Assembly: GCF_020742175.1 (NCBI RefSeq)
Contig: NZ_DYXM01000041.1
Coordinates: 1 to 27,047 of the forward strand
DNA length: 27,047 nucleotides
Direction of reading: 5' to 3'
Source: Dietzia timorensis
Lineage (GTDB): Bacteria > Actinomycetota > Actinomycetes > Mycobacteriales > Mycobacteriaceae
The notes under the pieces are model-generated. The model was not told the origin of the DNA. It searched no databases and saw nothing but the letters and a program-made list of their open reading frames with translations. The position numbers and the translations under genes are program-made. How positions within the stretch are numbered: position 1 is the first letter of the stretch; each line of letters opens with the position of its first letter. This document shows, in pieces, positions 15,634 through 23,349 of the stretch.

Positions 15634-15675
15634 GCCCTCTCCCCCGACATTCGCCGTAGCCAAGCTCGACCGGGT

Positions 15676-15710
15676 GGTCCGCGCCCCGCCCGACCGGGAC
15701 AGCGCGGACC
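15676..15710 (-). terminator. Hairpin terminator after the NTF2-like gene
   Basis: GGTCCGCGC (15676-15684) and GCGCGGACC (15702-15710) are perfect 9-bp arms around a 17-nt loop that itself contains CCCG/CGGG. The stem begins at the stop codon of the gene ending at 15710. No T-tract follows. Confidence 0.65.
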
Positions 15711-16069
15711 TACGCGCCCACGAGATAACTACGTATCGACGCGATCTTCCCGCTCTTCGCCGCCGAGGTGAACACGAGAAAGTGCGCAAAATGCAGCCGC
15801 TTGCCCGATTCGGTCCGCGCGACCCCGTCGACCGAACCGAATTTCCCGTGCGTCACCACGTCGAGGATCTGCAGCTCCGCAAGGTCGCCGCGCAGGTTTT
15901 TCATGACGTCGGACGTGCTTGCCTCCCCGGGCAGCACCGCCCACTCCGGTTCCGGGGAAAACCATTCACCGAAGAATTCCGCATCGGCCTCTCCCCACGC
16001 GCGGGCGAACTCGGCGACGGTCTGCATGCGCGGGGAGTTCCCGCAGTTTCCGGGCATCTCGAACTTCAT
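15710..16069 (-). CDS. NTF2/SnoaL-like small protein
   Basis: 119 residues. The opening KFEMPGNCGNSPRMQTVAEFARAWGEADAEFFGEWF, read in parts, is a known entry into a group of NTF2-like alpha+beta cone-fold proteins: helix first, then a curved sheet (WAVLP, AELQILDVVTHGKFGSVDGVA, RLHFAHFLVFTS). The conserved CGNSP element is clear. No catalytic residues can be assigned, and many members bind small ligands or have unknown role. The ribosome site GGGAG lies 5 nt before ATG 16069. It is 34 nt downstream of the TfoX-domain gene on the same strand, probably one transcript ended by the hairpin at 15676-15710. Confidence 0.72.
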   Translation of the reverse strand: MKFEMPGNCGNSPRMQTVAEFARAWGEADAEFFGEWFSPEPEWAVLPGEASTSDVMKNLRGDLAELQILDVVTHGKFGSVDGVARTESGKRLHFAHFLVFTSAAKSGKIASIRSYLVGA

Positions 16070-16103
16070 GGCTTCTCCCTATTTCTCCCGCGGTGCGCGA
16101 GGT

Positions 16104-16511
16104 CTATTGCTTACGCGGTTTGCGCGGCTTCCGCGGTTTCTTCTTCGGCTCGATCCGCCACATGTCGACGATAAGCTCCCGCAGCACCTCGGAGGCGGGA
16201 TCGAGGTGCGCGCCGTCGATGCGCCACATGTTCGCCCCACCCGGATACATCGGTGCGAGCTCGGCGATCTCGCCGACCCGGTCGTCAAGCACGGACTTTT
16301 TGAGGAACAGGTGCCCGTCGTTGATCACCGCGACGCCCCGCTCCTTATCCGGGTTCGAGACGAAATCCTCGTCTGCGGCATCGAGCACGGTCGCGTACAC
16401 CATGTATCCGCCGAACATCGCCCGCGTCCGGATCTCGACGGGCAGCAAATACTCGGGCAGCGACTCGGCCAGCGCGCGCGACGCAGTCTTCAACGCCTCG
16501 TCCTTGGCCAT
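16104..16511 (-). CDS. TfoX N-terminal-domain protein with basic tail
   Basis: 135 residues. RTRAMFGGYMVYATVLD is the typical core of the TfoX/Sxy N-terminal domain (RxMFGGxGxY), with MWRIDGAHLD and LRELIVDMW completing the fold. The TfoX C-terminal domain is missing, as in many actinobacterial stand-alone versions, so no competence role should be assumed. The last 13 residues (KKKPRKPRKPRKQ) are a Lys-Pro-Arg repeat likely to contact nucleic acid. The start ATG 16511 has GGAGAGG upstream at moderate spacing. It is the first gene of a two-gene unit with the NTF2-like gene and is divergent from the M18 aminopeptidase gene. Confidence 0.8.
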   Translation of the reverse strand: MAKDEALKTASRALAESLPEYLLPVEIRTRAMFGGYMVYATVLDAADEDFVSNPDKERGVAVINDGHLFLKKSVLDDRVGEIAELAPMYPGGANMWRIDGAHLDPASEVLRELIVDMWRIEPKKKPRKPRKPRKQ

Positions 16512-16591
16512 CGCTGCCCTCTCCTCGCCTGTCCTACGTCCGTCCGGCGTCGCACGCCTCGCGTCCGGCCGGCATCCGTCGGCGCTACCGC

Positions 16592-16603
16592 TAGCCTAGA
16601 AGA
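16592..16603 (+). promoter_or_regulatory. -10 element of leaderless aminopeptidase gene
   Basis: TAGCCT (16592-16597) is followed by 6 nt and ATG 16604, with no ribosome site between. Confidence 0.55.
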
Positions 16604-17959
16604 ATGAGCACTCCCGCGTCCGATAATTCCGTACACACCGCGTACCCGGAAGCCGACTTCGACTCCGAGGACTTCCTCGATTTCATCGCCGCGAGCCCGT
16701 CGGCCTACCACGCGGCCACCGAGGTTGGCCGGCGACTGCTCGCCGCCGGGTTCGAAGAGCAGGACGAGACCGCGGACTGGGACGCGAGCCCGGGCGGCCA
16801 TTTCCTTATTCGCGGCGGCGCGATCGCGGCCTGGTGGGTGCCACAGGCAACGGCGCCGTCATCCAGCGGTTTCCGGATTATCGGCGCGCACACGGACTCT
16901 CCGGGGTTCAAGCTCAAACCGCGCGGGGAGCTCGCGTATGAGCGCTGGCAGCAGGCGCCGGTCGAGATCTACGGCGGGCCGCTGCTGCACACCTGGTTCG
17001 ACCGCGAGCTGGAGATGGCGGGGCGCGTCGTGCTCGCCGACGGTTCGGCGCATCTCGTGCGCACCGGGCCGTGGCTGCGGCTGCCGAGCCTCGCGATCCA
17101 TCTCAATCGCAACGCGAACGCCGAGCTCAAGCTCGATCCGGAGCGGCACGTGCAGCCGATCTTCGGCGCCTCTGTGCGCCCCGGCAGTTTCCTCACGCTG
17201 CTCACCGAAGAGCTCACGCGCGCGGGCAAGGCGCCTGCGCACACGCCGGTCATCTCCCACGACCTCATCACATGCGACACCCAGCGCGGCGCCGCGTTCG
17301 GCGCGGGCTCCGAATTCCTCGCCGCACCCCGGCTCGACAATCTCACCAGCGTCTACGCCGGACTCCAGGCCCTGCTCGCCCTCGCCGGCAGAAGCGAAAG
17401 TACCCCTTCCGATGACGGCGGAGGAAGCGATATCGCCGTGCTCGCGGCATTCGACCACGAGGAAGTCGGCTCGGGCACGACCTCAGGCGCATCCGGTCCC
17501 CTGCTCGCCGACGTGCTCTCGCGCACCGCGTGGGCGCTCGGGGCGGACAGCGAACGGGAGAAGCAGATGTACGCGCGCTCGAGCTGCGTGTCGGCGGACG
17601 CTGCGCACGCGGGCCACCCGAACTATCCGGAGGTGCACGATCGCTCCCACCACCCGCACGTCGGCGGCGGGCCGGTGATCAAGGTCAACGCCAAGGCGCG
17701 CTACGCCTCCGACGCGGCCACCATCGCCATGTTTATTGCCGCGTGTGGCGAGGCCGGAGTGCCGTACCAGCACTTCGTATCCAACAACCAGGTGCCGTGC
17801 GGGTCCACGATCGGCCCGCTCACCGCAACCCGTCTCGGCATCGACACCGTCGACGTCGGCGTGCCGCTGCTGTCGATGCACTCGGCGCGCGAGATGTGCG
17901 GCGCCTCCGATATGGACGCGCTCACCTCAGCGCTCGCGGCCTACCTCACGATGGACTAG
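16604..17959 (+). CDS. M18-family aspartyl aminopeptidase (PepC/ApeB-like)
   Basis: 451 residues. The dinuclear zinc M18 fold is shown by GAHTDSPGFKLKP (first metal His and Asp) near residue 90, the central FDHEEVGSGT (catalytic Glu pair) near residue 285, and the late MHSAREMCGASD (metal-binding His). NNQVPCGSTIGP is a further family landmark. Such enzymes remove N-terminal acidic residues from peptides in the cytosol and usually form dodecamers. The start ATG 16604 agrees with both the -10 spacing and the family's N-terminus. It converges on the MFS gene with only 4 nt between stop codons, leaving no room for a terminator outside coding sequence. Confidence 0.92.
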   Translation: MSTPASDNSVHTAYPEADFDSEDFLDFIAASPSAYHAATEVGRRLLAAGFEEQDETADWDASPGGHFLIRGGAIAAWWVPQATAPSSSGFRIIGAHTDSPGFKLKPRGELAYERWQQAPVEIYGGPLLHTWFDRELEMAGRVVLADGSAHLVRTGPWLRLPSLAIHLNRNANAELKLDPERHVQPIFGASVRPGSFLTLLTEELTRAGKAPAHTPVISHDLITCDTQRGAAFGAGSEFLAAPRLDNLTSVYAGLQALLALAGRSESTPSDDGGGSDIAVLAAFDHEEVGSGTTSGASGPLLADVLSRTAWALGADSEREKQMYARSSCVSADAAHAGHPNYPEVHDRSHHPHVGGGPVIKVNAKARYASDAATIAMFIAACGEAGVPYQHFVSNNQVPCGSTIGPLTATRLGIDTVDVGVPLLSMHSAREMCGASDMDALTSALAAYLTMD

Positions 17960-17963
17960 GAGA

Positions 17964-19211
17964 CTAGGACGCGGACCGAGTGCTGCGCGGCTCCACGACC
18001 CGTTCGGCGGCGCTTCCGCGCAGCGCCGGCGCGGCGGCGATCGCCGCGAGCACGGCGACCAACGGGATGACGAGCGCGTTGCGTAGGCCGAAGTCCTCGC
18101 CGACGAGTCCGAGCGTCGGAGGGCCGGCGAGGAACGCGAGGTAGCCAATGGTTGCGGAGAGCGATACGCGCGCGGCCGCGTCCGCCCCGCCGGGTTCGGT
18201 CGCCGACCCGCCCGCGGCCGACAGGGCGACCGGGAAGCCGAGGGAGGCGCCCAGACCCCACAGCACGACCGCGGCCATCGCTGCCCAAGGCACGTCGACG
18301 AACGCCACGACCGCGAGTCCGAGTGCGGCGCTCACCGCGCTCGCCGCGAGGATCGGCGCCCGCCCGAAGCGGTCGACGACGGCGCCGCCGCAGAACCGGC
18401 CGAGTGTCATCGCCGCGGCGAAGACGAGGTACACGGTCGAGCCCATCGCCGGTGCGAAACCGTGCCCGTCGACCATGAGCAGCGGCAGCCAATCGTTCGC
18501 GGTTCCCTCGGCCAGCGCCATCGCGAGCACGATATAACCGATGCACAGAAGTCGCCGGTCGCGCAGGAGCACAAGTGCCCCCGGCGCCCGCGCACCCTCG
18601 TCTCGCTCCGCGCCTCTACCCTGACGGCGTTCGGCCTTCCCCGTTCCCGCGGGCAACCGCCCGATGCTGACGGCGAACAGCGCGGCGGTCACGGCGCCGA
18701 TGATCAGCATGTGCGTGACCACATCGAAGTCTGCGGCGGTCGCAGTGATTCCCGCCGCCGCGCCGATCACGGTACCCAGCGAGAAGAAGCCGTGGAGGAG
18801 CGGCAGGAAGGTCTTTTCGGCGGCCGCCTCGATCGCGGCACCCTCGACATTGAGGGCGACCTCGCCGCTGCCCATGCCCGCGCCGAACAAGAACAGGCCG
18901 AGCGCGACGAGGCCTGCGACGTCAGCAAGAGTGCCGATCCCGATGACGGGCATCGCAGCCACGATTGCGACGGTGCCCAGCGCGGCAATCGCGCGCGCAC
19001 CGAAGCGGGCGACGAGCGCGCCCGAGGAGAGGATGCCGAGCATCGAGCCGATCGAAAGCCCGAAGAGGATGAGGCCCATTTGCGCGGTGCTCGCGCCGAG
19101 GTGATCGCGGATCGCCGGGGTGCGCGTCACCCACGAGGCCATGGAGATCCCGGGGACGAAGATCAACGCAAGCAGCGCCCACTGCCTGCTCCGGAGTGCC
19201 GAATTTCCCAT
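17964..19211 (-). CDS. MFS transporter (12-TM type)
   Basis: 415 residues, almost wholly hydrophobic with about 12 membrane helices, starting LLALIFVPGISMASW. SGALVARFGARAIAALG carries the loop 2-3 signature of the major facilitator superfamily (G-x-x-x-D/R-x-x-G-R/A). A central charged loop near residue 195 (GKAERRQGRGAERDEGAR) separates two six-helix halves. The overall look is that of the fucose-permease-like/YbjJ group. Substrate and direction of transport are not readable. The start at ATG 19211 is preferred because TAGTGT lies 8 nt upstream. A GTG at 19223 lies inside this hexamer and is unlikely. It is divergent from yccF. Confidence 0.85.
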   Translation of the reverse strand: MGNSALRSRQWALLALIFVPGISMASWVTRTPAIRDHLGASTAQMGLILFGLSIGSMLGILSSGALVARFGARAIAALGTVAIVAAMPVIGIGTLADVAGLVALGLFLFGAGMGSGEVALNVEGAAIEAAAEKTFLPLLHGFFSLGTVIGAAAGITATAADFDVVTHMLIIGAVTAALFAVSIGRLPAGTGKAERRQGRGAERDEGARAPGALVLLRDRRLLCIGYIVLAMALAEGTANDWLPLLMVDGHGFAPAMGSTVYLVFAAAMTLGRFCGGAVVDRFGRAPILAASAVSAALGLAVVAFVDVPWAAMAAVVLWGLGASLGFPVALSAAGGSATEPGGADAAARVSLSATIGYLAFLAGPPTLGLVGEDFGLRNALVIPLVAVLAAIAAAPALRGSAAERVVEPRSTRSAS

Positions 19212-19225
19212 CGCGAGCGACACTA
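19212..19225 (-). promoter_or_regulatory. -10 element of the MFS gene
   Basis: On the minus strand TAGTGT (19225-19220) precedes ATG 19211 by 8 nt. This is nearly leaderless and slightly longer than the usual 6-7. Confidence 0.42.
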
Positions 19226-19275
19226 CCCACCCCCGGGCGACCGGTCTGCGGCGGCTGTGTGACGGGCTTCGAAAC

Positions 19276-19288
19276 TACAATCGCGGGC
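19276..19288 (+). promoter_or_regulatory. -10 element of leaderless yccF
   Basis: TACAAT (19276-19281), close to the ideal TATAAT, is followed by 7 nt and ATG 19289. This is the clearest example of the leaderless pattern in the window. Confidence 0.65.
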
Positions 19289-19711
19289 ATGCGTTCACTC
19301 ATCGCCCTGATTCTCAACATCATCTGGTTCGTCACGGCCGGACTATGGCTGTGGCTCGGCTACATTCTCGCGGGGATCGTCGCGTGCATCTTCATCGTCA
19401 CCATCCCGTTCGGCGTCGCGAGCTTCCGCATCGCCGGTTTCGTGCTGTGGCCGTTCGGCCGTGAGGTCGTCGACAAAGGCGCGCCGACGGGCGCGGGCAC
19501 CATCGGCAACATCATCTGGTTCGTGGTCGCCGGGCTGTGGCTCGCGGTCGGTCACGTGGTCACGGCTGTCGCTCAGGGCGTGACGATCATCGGTCTTCCG
19601 CTGGCCTGGGCGAACCTCAAGCTCATCCCGGTCACGTGCTTCCCGTTCGGCAAGGAGGTCGTCGACTCCTCGGACCGCAACGCGGCGATGTTGCCGGTCG
19701 CACGGCGCTGA
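19289..19711 (+). CDS. yccF: YccF-family inner membrane protein
   Basis: 140 residues of the YccF (DUF307) family, built as two copies of the same unit. Each has a helix NIIWFV(T/V)AGLWL, a second hydrophobic stretch, and a loop ending in WPFGREVVD (first) or FPFGKEVVD (second). The repeat is read directly from the protein: residues about 9-62 and 73-130. Membrane location is certain from composition, but function is unknown in all species. The start follows from the -10 element 7 nt upstream, although the frame is open earlier. It is followed by convergent hairpins before the 420-residue gene. Confidence 0.9.
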   Translation: MRSLIALILNIIWFVTAGLWLWLGYILAGIVACIFIVTIPFGVASFRIAGFVLWPFGREVVDKGAPTGAGTIGNIIWFVVAGLWLAVGHVVTAVAQGVTIIGLPLAWANLKLIPVTCFPFGKEVVDSSDRNAAMLPVARR

Positions 19712-19740
19712 CCGACGACAGACGCCATCCATGCCTCCCG

Positions 19741-19795
19741 GCCTCGACTTCCATCCCGACTATTCCGCTCGGGTCGTGTCATTCCGCGTCGAGGC
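19741..19795. terminator. Nested inverted repeats between convergent genes
   Basis: Outer arms GCCTCGAC (19741-19748) and GTCGAGGC (19788-19795) enclose CCCGA (19755-19759) and TCGGG (19769-19773). The 7-mer ATTCCGC occurs twice (19762-19768, 19781-19787). The gap between yccF and the convergent gene holds nothing else, so a bidirectional terminator is likely. No T-tract is present. Confidence 0.45.
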
Positions 19796-19838
19796 ATAGA
19801 GCCACGGCGCGCAGGACAGCGAGCGGCTAGATCCTGAC

Positions 19839-19855
19839 TCCGGTCTCAGACCGGA
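19839..19855 (-). terminator. Hairpin overlapping the stop of the cyp51 operon
   Basis: TCCGGTCT and AGACCGGA are perfect 8-bp arms around a single base at 19847. In practice this is a stem with a 3-nt loop. The TGA stop of the leftward gene (19848-19846) is the loop centre. It would end the leftward operon. Confidence 0.5.
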
Positions 19856-21108
19856 AACAGCGGCAGCGGGGTGCGCACGGCACCGAACTCGAAGGCGGCC
19901 CCGGTGCTGATCCTCGTCACCGCGACCTCCTCGCCTTCGGCGATTTCCTCGGAACCGAGCGTAAGCCGGGCGATGACGGCGGAGCCCTCTCTCCCAAGGT
20001 CCACGCGGTAGCGCGGGTCGAGCCCCCTGGCGGCGGCCTCGATCGGCCCAGCCGCTCCTGTATCGAGCGCGGCCGACCAACACTCGTCCTGCCACCACGG
20101 TGCATCGGCCGCCCAGCGGATTTCCACTGCTCCGCCGTCATCGTCGAAGTCCACCGACGCGCCTGTGTAGTGCACCGGCGCGAGGAGGGGGTGCACGGCG
20201 AGGACGCGAGCGAGCCCGGCGAGTCCGTCCGCCGGAACGACGCCAAGCGCCGCGGCGATCCGTTCAGTGGCGACTCCGGCGATGCCGGTGCACTGGTAGG
20301 TGGCCAAACGAAGACTCGTCTCGGAATCAGAACGGCGGCGCACGGCCTGGGTGAAACCAATGGCCAGCAGGTGAATCTGTAGATACACCTCTCGCAGAAT
20401 CCGCACGAGCGCGGTCCGCGTGAAGTCGGGGAAGTGCAGGTCCGACAGCAGCGGCCCGGAGTAATCTTCGAGCTCCCCGCCGGCGTCGTCGGGGCGCGCC
20501 GTCGGTGCCGGGAATTCGATCCCGTTCACCAGGCTGGATGCCGATTCGGCTGCGGGGAACGGCAGCTCCGCTGCCGGCGCGTCCTCGTCGATACTCACCG
20601 CCCAGTGACAGTGCGGGGTCCGCCCGGCCGGTGTGCGCGGCGGGCGATGAATGGCTTCGACCACCGCGTGGGGGTTCGTCGCGTACGCGGTCGCGGGGAA
20701 GGTCGGATCCTCGATGTCGTGACACATCACCTTGACGAGCTCCTCGCCCATCGGCTCGACATCCATGAGAGCCCCGCAGTGGTCGAGATAGAACTCGCCG
20801 TGGTCGTGGTCGTGCACGATATAGCGGAAGTCCATGAATTCCGGGGGTGCGCCGACGTCGAGCTGGAACCCCTTGAAGATTTCCGCGACCCCATCGCCGG
20901 AGATCCCCAGTGCCCTCTTCATCCGTAGAGCGTAGTGGGGGCTGGCGGCCTGCCATTCCTCGATCGCGACATCACGCATGCCGTCGAGCCCGAATTCGCC
21001 GAGCAGCGCCGGCATTCCGGCGCGATCAACGAGCTGCCCGATAAGCAGCAGCTCGCGCACGAGCGTCGCGAGTTCGCGGTGGGTGAGCTCGTCGATCCGG
21101 TCCCGCAT
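19846..21108 (-). CDS. Uncharacterised 420-aa protein of the cyp51 operon
   Basis: I do not recognise this family. The start is ATG 21108, one base after the stop of the SnoaL-like gene (TGA-C-ATG), so translation is coupled. The frame stays open another 336 bases upstream, but that part is the other gene read out of frame. Residues about 80-135 are striking: YIVHDHDHGEFYLDHCGALMD has His at 99, 101, 103 and 110 with Asp at 100 and 102. MCHDIEDPTF (C129, H130, D131) follows shortly. Together they could form a metal- or haem-binding centre. A Pro/Asp/Glu-rich linker leads to a C-terminal half with ATERIAAALG and a beta-rich end. No signal peptide or membrane helix is seen. Operon position implies a role in the CYP51 pathway. 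Confidence 0.75.
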   Translation of the reverse strand: MRDRIDELTHRELATLVRELLLIGQLVDRAGMPALLGEFGLDGMRDVAIEEWQAASPHYALRMKRALGISGDGVAEIFKGFQLDVGAPPEFMDFRYIVHDHDHGEFYLDHCGALMDVEPMGEELVKVMCHDIEDPTFPATAYATNPHAVVEAIHRPPRTPAGRTPHCHWAVSIDEDAPAAELPFPAAESASSLVNGIEFPAPTARPDDAGGELEDYSGPLLSDLHFPDFTRTALVRILREVYLQIHLLAIGFTQAVRRRSDSETSLRLATYQCTGIAGVATERIAAALGVVPADGLAGLARVLAVHPLLAPVHYTGASVDFDDDGGAVEIRWAADAPWWQDECWSAALDTGAAGPIEAAARGLDPRYRVDLGREGSAVIARLTLGSEEIAEGEEVAVTRISTGAAFEFGAVRTPLPLFPV

Positions 21109-21109
21109 G

Positions 21110-21679
21110 TCAGTCCCCGACGTCCACGGGCCAAATCGATTTGGGCGCCTCGTGGATGCGGTACCAGCCCGGGAGCTTCTCCCCTGCCGAAGCAAAGCGC
21201 TCGCGCATCCCGTCCGAGAGCGCATCCGCCTCGTACATGCGCATGAACAGGTCGACAACGTTGCCGAAGTCGAAGAAGTCGCGCTGCCACGCCCACTTCC
21301 GGTTCCCGGCATACCGGAACCACGATCCGCCGAGCCCGTACACCTCGTAGGGCCTGCCCGTTCGCGGGTCCTCCGTGCCCTCGGCGATCTGCCGCCACAG
21401 GCAGATGACGTCGCCGGTCCGGGTATCGATAACCCGGGCGACATACGGGTACTTCCACCCTTCGAGGCCCTTCATCTCCTGGCCGAGCGCGAGCTCGCGG
21501 ATTTCTTCCTTACCCACGGCCATGAAATCGTCCTTGGTGCCGTAGTTCCACCCGTAGTGGGCGTCGTCCTCATAGAAGTCCGCGAGCGGTGTCCAGTCCT
21601 GGACCTTTTCGGCTGCGATATTGGCGTCGATCCAGGCGTCGATGAACGCGTCGATTTCGTCTCGGTCGAAGTCGGCCAT
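21110..21679 (-). CDS. SnoaL/NTF2-like protein of the cyp51 operon
   Basis: 189 residues. The N-terminal helix (IDAFIDAWIDANIAAEKV), then WTPLADFYEDDAHYGWNYG and the helix GKEEIRELALGQEM, followed by strands (YPYVARVIDTRTGDVICLWRQIAEG, GGSWFRYAG), is the usual order of SnoaL/NTF2-like folds. Relatives include ketosteroid isomerases and polyketide cyclases, which bind flat hydrophobic ligands. The aspartate in FYEDDA is where such enzymes have a catalytic acid. It may correspond to Rv0762c of M. tuberculosis, a placement from memory. The ribosome site AGGAG is 10 nt before ATG 21679. A 73-nt gap separates it from the ferredoxin gene upstream, and 1 nt from the gene downstream. Confidence 0.75.
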   Translation of the reverse strand: MADFDRDEIDAFIDAWIDANIAAEKVQDWTPLADFYEDDAHYGWNYGTKDDFMAVGKEEIRELALGQEMKGLEGWKYPYVARVIDTRTGDVICLWRQIAEGTEDPRTGRPYEVYGLGGSWFRYAGNRKWAWQRDFFDFGNVVDLFMRMYEADALSDGMRERFASAGEKLPGWYRIHEAPKSIWPVDVGD

Positions 21680-21752
21680 TGTGTGTTGCGCTCCTAGGGT
21701 GTCCGGTGACGGTTGTCTGGTCTGTTCTGTTCGTGGCGTCGGCGGGAATCGG

Positions 21753-21953
21753 TTATTCGGCGAGGCGCAACGCGCGAGCCGGGCAGAACTTCACGGCGTT
21801 CTTCACGTCGTCGATGAGCTCATCGGGCACCTCTCCGCGGCGAGCTCGGACCTTCGCATCGGGCCCCTTGGGCACCGTGAACCAGTCGGGCGCTTCCATC
21901 TCGCATTCGGCGTGGCCTTGGCACAGGTCATAGTCGACCTCGACGTGGCTCAT
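21753..21953 (-). CDS. 3Fe-4S ferredoxin, electron donor to CYP51
   Basis: 66 residues with three cluster cysteines: C11 and C17 in LCQGHAEC, and C57 in FCPARAL. The fourth position of a 4Fe-4S pattern is His14, the arrangement of actinobacterial P450-associated 3Fe-4S (or 3Fe/4Fe) ferredoxins such as Rv0763c beside M. tuberculosis CYP51. It delivers electrons from a ferredoxin reductase, not encoded in this window, to the P450. Its ATG (21953) overlaps the cyp51 stop as ATGA, so the two proteins are made together. The charge pattern (acidic first half, KNAVKF near the last cysteine) is ordinary for the group. Confidence 0.93.
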   Translation of the reverse strand: MSHVEVDYDLCQGHAECEMEAPDWFTVPKGPDAKVRARRGEVPDELIDDVKNAVKFCPARALRLAE

Positions 21954-23347
21954 CGGTTCCGCCTCTTGTAGCGCACAGTGCAGGGCTGGGCGAGCTGCAC
22001 CACCATCTTCGAATGGTCGTTGCGGTACGAATCAGGGTCTTGCGTCAGTTCGAATGTGTAGTTGCGGAGCAGGATCGAGAAGATCGCCTTGATCTGCATC
22101 TGGGCGAATGCCGCGCCGACGCAGCGGTGGCGGCCGGCACCGAACGGGATCCACGTCCACCTGTTCGCGAGGTCCTCCTCCCGGCCTTCGGCGTACCGAT
22201 CCGGGTCATAGGACTCGGCATCGGGAAAGTCCTCGGGAAGCCTGTTCGACACCGCGGGTGAGGCGGCTACCGTCTGCCCCTTCTTCACCAGCGTGTCGCC
22301 GATCTGGACGTCCTCCTGCGCGACGCGCATGAGGACGATGAGCGGCGGGTGCAGGCGTAGCGATTCCTTCATCGCGTTTTCCAGCTTGGGAATCTGGCGC
22401 AGCGCGCGGAATGAATAATCTGCGCCGCCGGAGTAGATCTCGTCGAGTTCGTCGAGGACCTCCTGCATGTATTCGGGGTTGCGCAGCAGGTCGATCAGAA
22501 CCCACGCGGAGGTGCCCGAGGTGGTGTGGTGGCCGGCGAACATCATCGAGATGAAGATGCCGGTGACCTCGTTCGCCGAGAAGCGGTGGACTCCGTCGTC
22601 ATCCTTGATCGATACGAGTACGTCGAGCAGGTCGCGGTCGGCCTTGTCCTGCGGCGGGTTCGCGATGCGCTCGTCCATGATTTCCTGAACGAGCTCGACG
22701 AGACCCTCGCGGGCGGCATCGCGCTTGCGGAAGGACTCGATGTCGGCGTGCGGATCGATGTAGGCGTGGGGGTCGGTGCCGCGTTCGAGGTCGTGATACA
22801 GCTTGGCGAACCGACCGTCGAGCTGGTCGCGGAAGCGGCGTCCGATGAGGCACGCGGACGAGGTGTAGATGGTGAGCTCGGAGAAGAATTCGAGGAGATC
22901 GATCTCGCCTTCGTCGCCCCAATCGGCGATCATCCGCTCGACCTCGCGAGGGATGGTCTCGGCGTGGCTGCGCATGTGCTCCCCGCGCAGCGCCTGGTTG
23001 TGGAGCATCTCCGAACGGCGCTCGGGGCTGGCATCGAAGACGACGCCCTCTCCGAAGATCGGTGTCATAAACGGGTACGCGGCGGCCTGGTCGAGCGATT
23101 CCTCCGGCGCGCGGAAGAAGGCCTCGTTGTTTTCGGCGCCGGACACGAGCACGACATCGCGGTCCGCTATACGGAAGGCGCCGGCATCGCCGTGTTCGGC
23201 GCGCACGCGCCAGAACAGGTCAATGGGATCGGTGGAGATCTCGTCCATGTGGCCGAGCGGCCCCTCGCCACCGGATACGAATCCCGCGGTGCCGCTCGCG
23301 CCGGTGAAAGGGCAGGTTCCGGCGGTATGCTCGTCGCTTTTCTGCAT
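21950..23347 (-). CDS. cyp51: Cytochrome P450 CYP51 (sterol 14-alpha-demethylase family)
   Basis: 465 residues. CYP51 hallmarks are present in order: the B'-helix YPFMTPIFGEGVVFDASPER with its invariant substrate-site Tyr, Phe and Gly; the I-helix FAGHHTTSG with proton-relay His-Thr; the K-helix ESLR; the haem loop FGAGRHRCVG with the thiolate Cys at about 409; and the SYRNDHSKMVV tail. Family enzymes remove the 14-alpha-methyl of lanosterol or obtusifoliol as formate in three oxygenations. The sequence is close to M. tuberculosis CYP51 (Rv0764c) by memory, with a 30-residue longer N-terminus containing TCPFTG. The start ATG 23347 has GGAG inside the tetR stop region, 2 nt away. No sterol biosynthesis gene is in the window, so the natural substrate is open. 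Confidence 0.93.
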   Translation of the reverse strand: MQKSDEHTAGTCPFTGASGTAGFVSGGEGPLGHMDEISTDPIDLFWRVRAEHGDAGAFRIADRDVVLVSGAENNEAFFRAPEESLDQAAAYPFMTPIFGEGVVFDASPERRSEMLHNQALRGEHMRSHAETIPREVERMIADWGDEGEIDLLEFFSELTIYTSSACLIGRRFRDQLDGRFAKLYHDLERGTDPHAYIDPHADIESFRKRDAAREGLVELVQEIMDERIANPPQDKADRDLLDVLVSIKDDDGVHRFSANEVTGIFISMMFAGHHTTSGTSAWVLIDLLRNPEYMQEVLDELDEIYSGGADYSFRALRQIPKLENAMKESLRLHPPLIVLMRVAQEDVQIGDTLVKKGQTVAASPAVSNRLPEDFPDAESYDPDRYAEGREEDLANRWTWIPFGAGRHRCVGAAFAQMQIKAIFSILLRNYTFELTQDPDSYRNDHSKMVVQLAQPCTVRYKRRNR

Positions 23348-23349
23348 GG

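Noticed and set aside
21109..21444. Extension of the 420-residue protein to an upstream start (532 residues)
   Set aside because: The extra part is Arg/Ser/Gly-rich and overlaps the SnoaL-like gene out of frame. ATG 21108 directly follows that gene's stop.
21680..21752. TGTCTGGTCTGTTCTGTTC-like run between ferredoxin and SnoaL-like genes as another operator
   Set aside because: It has repeated GTCT/TGTT words but no dyad. The gap holds the SnoaL ribosome site, and nothing else can be supported.
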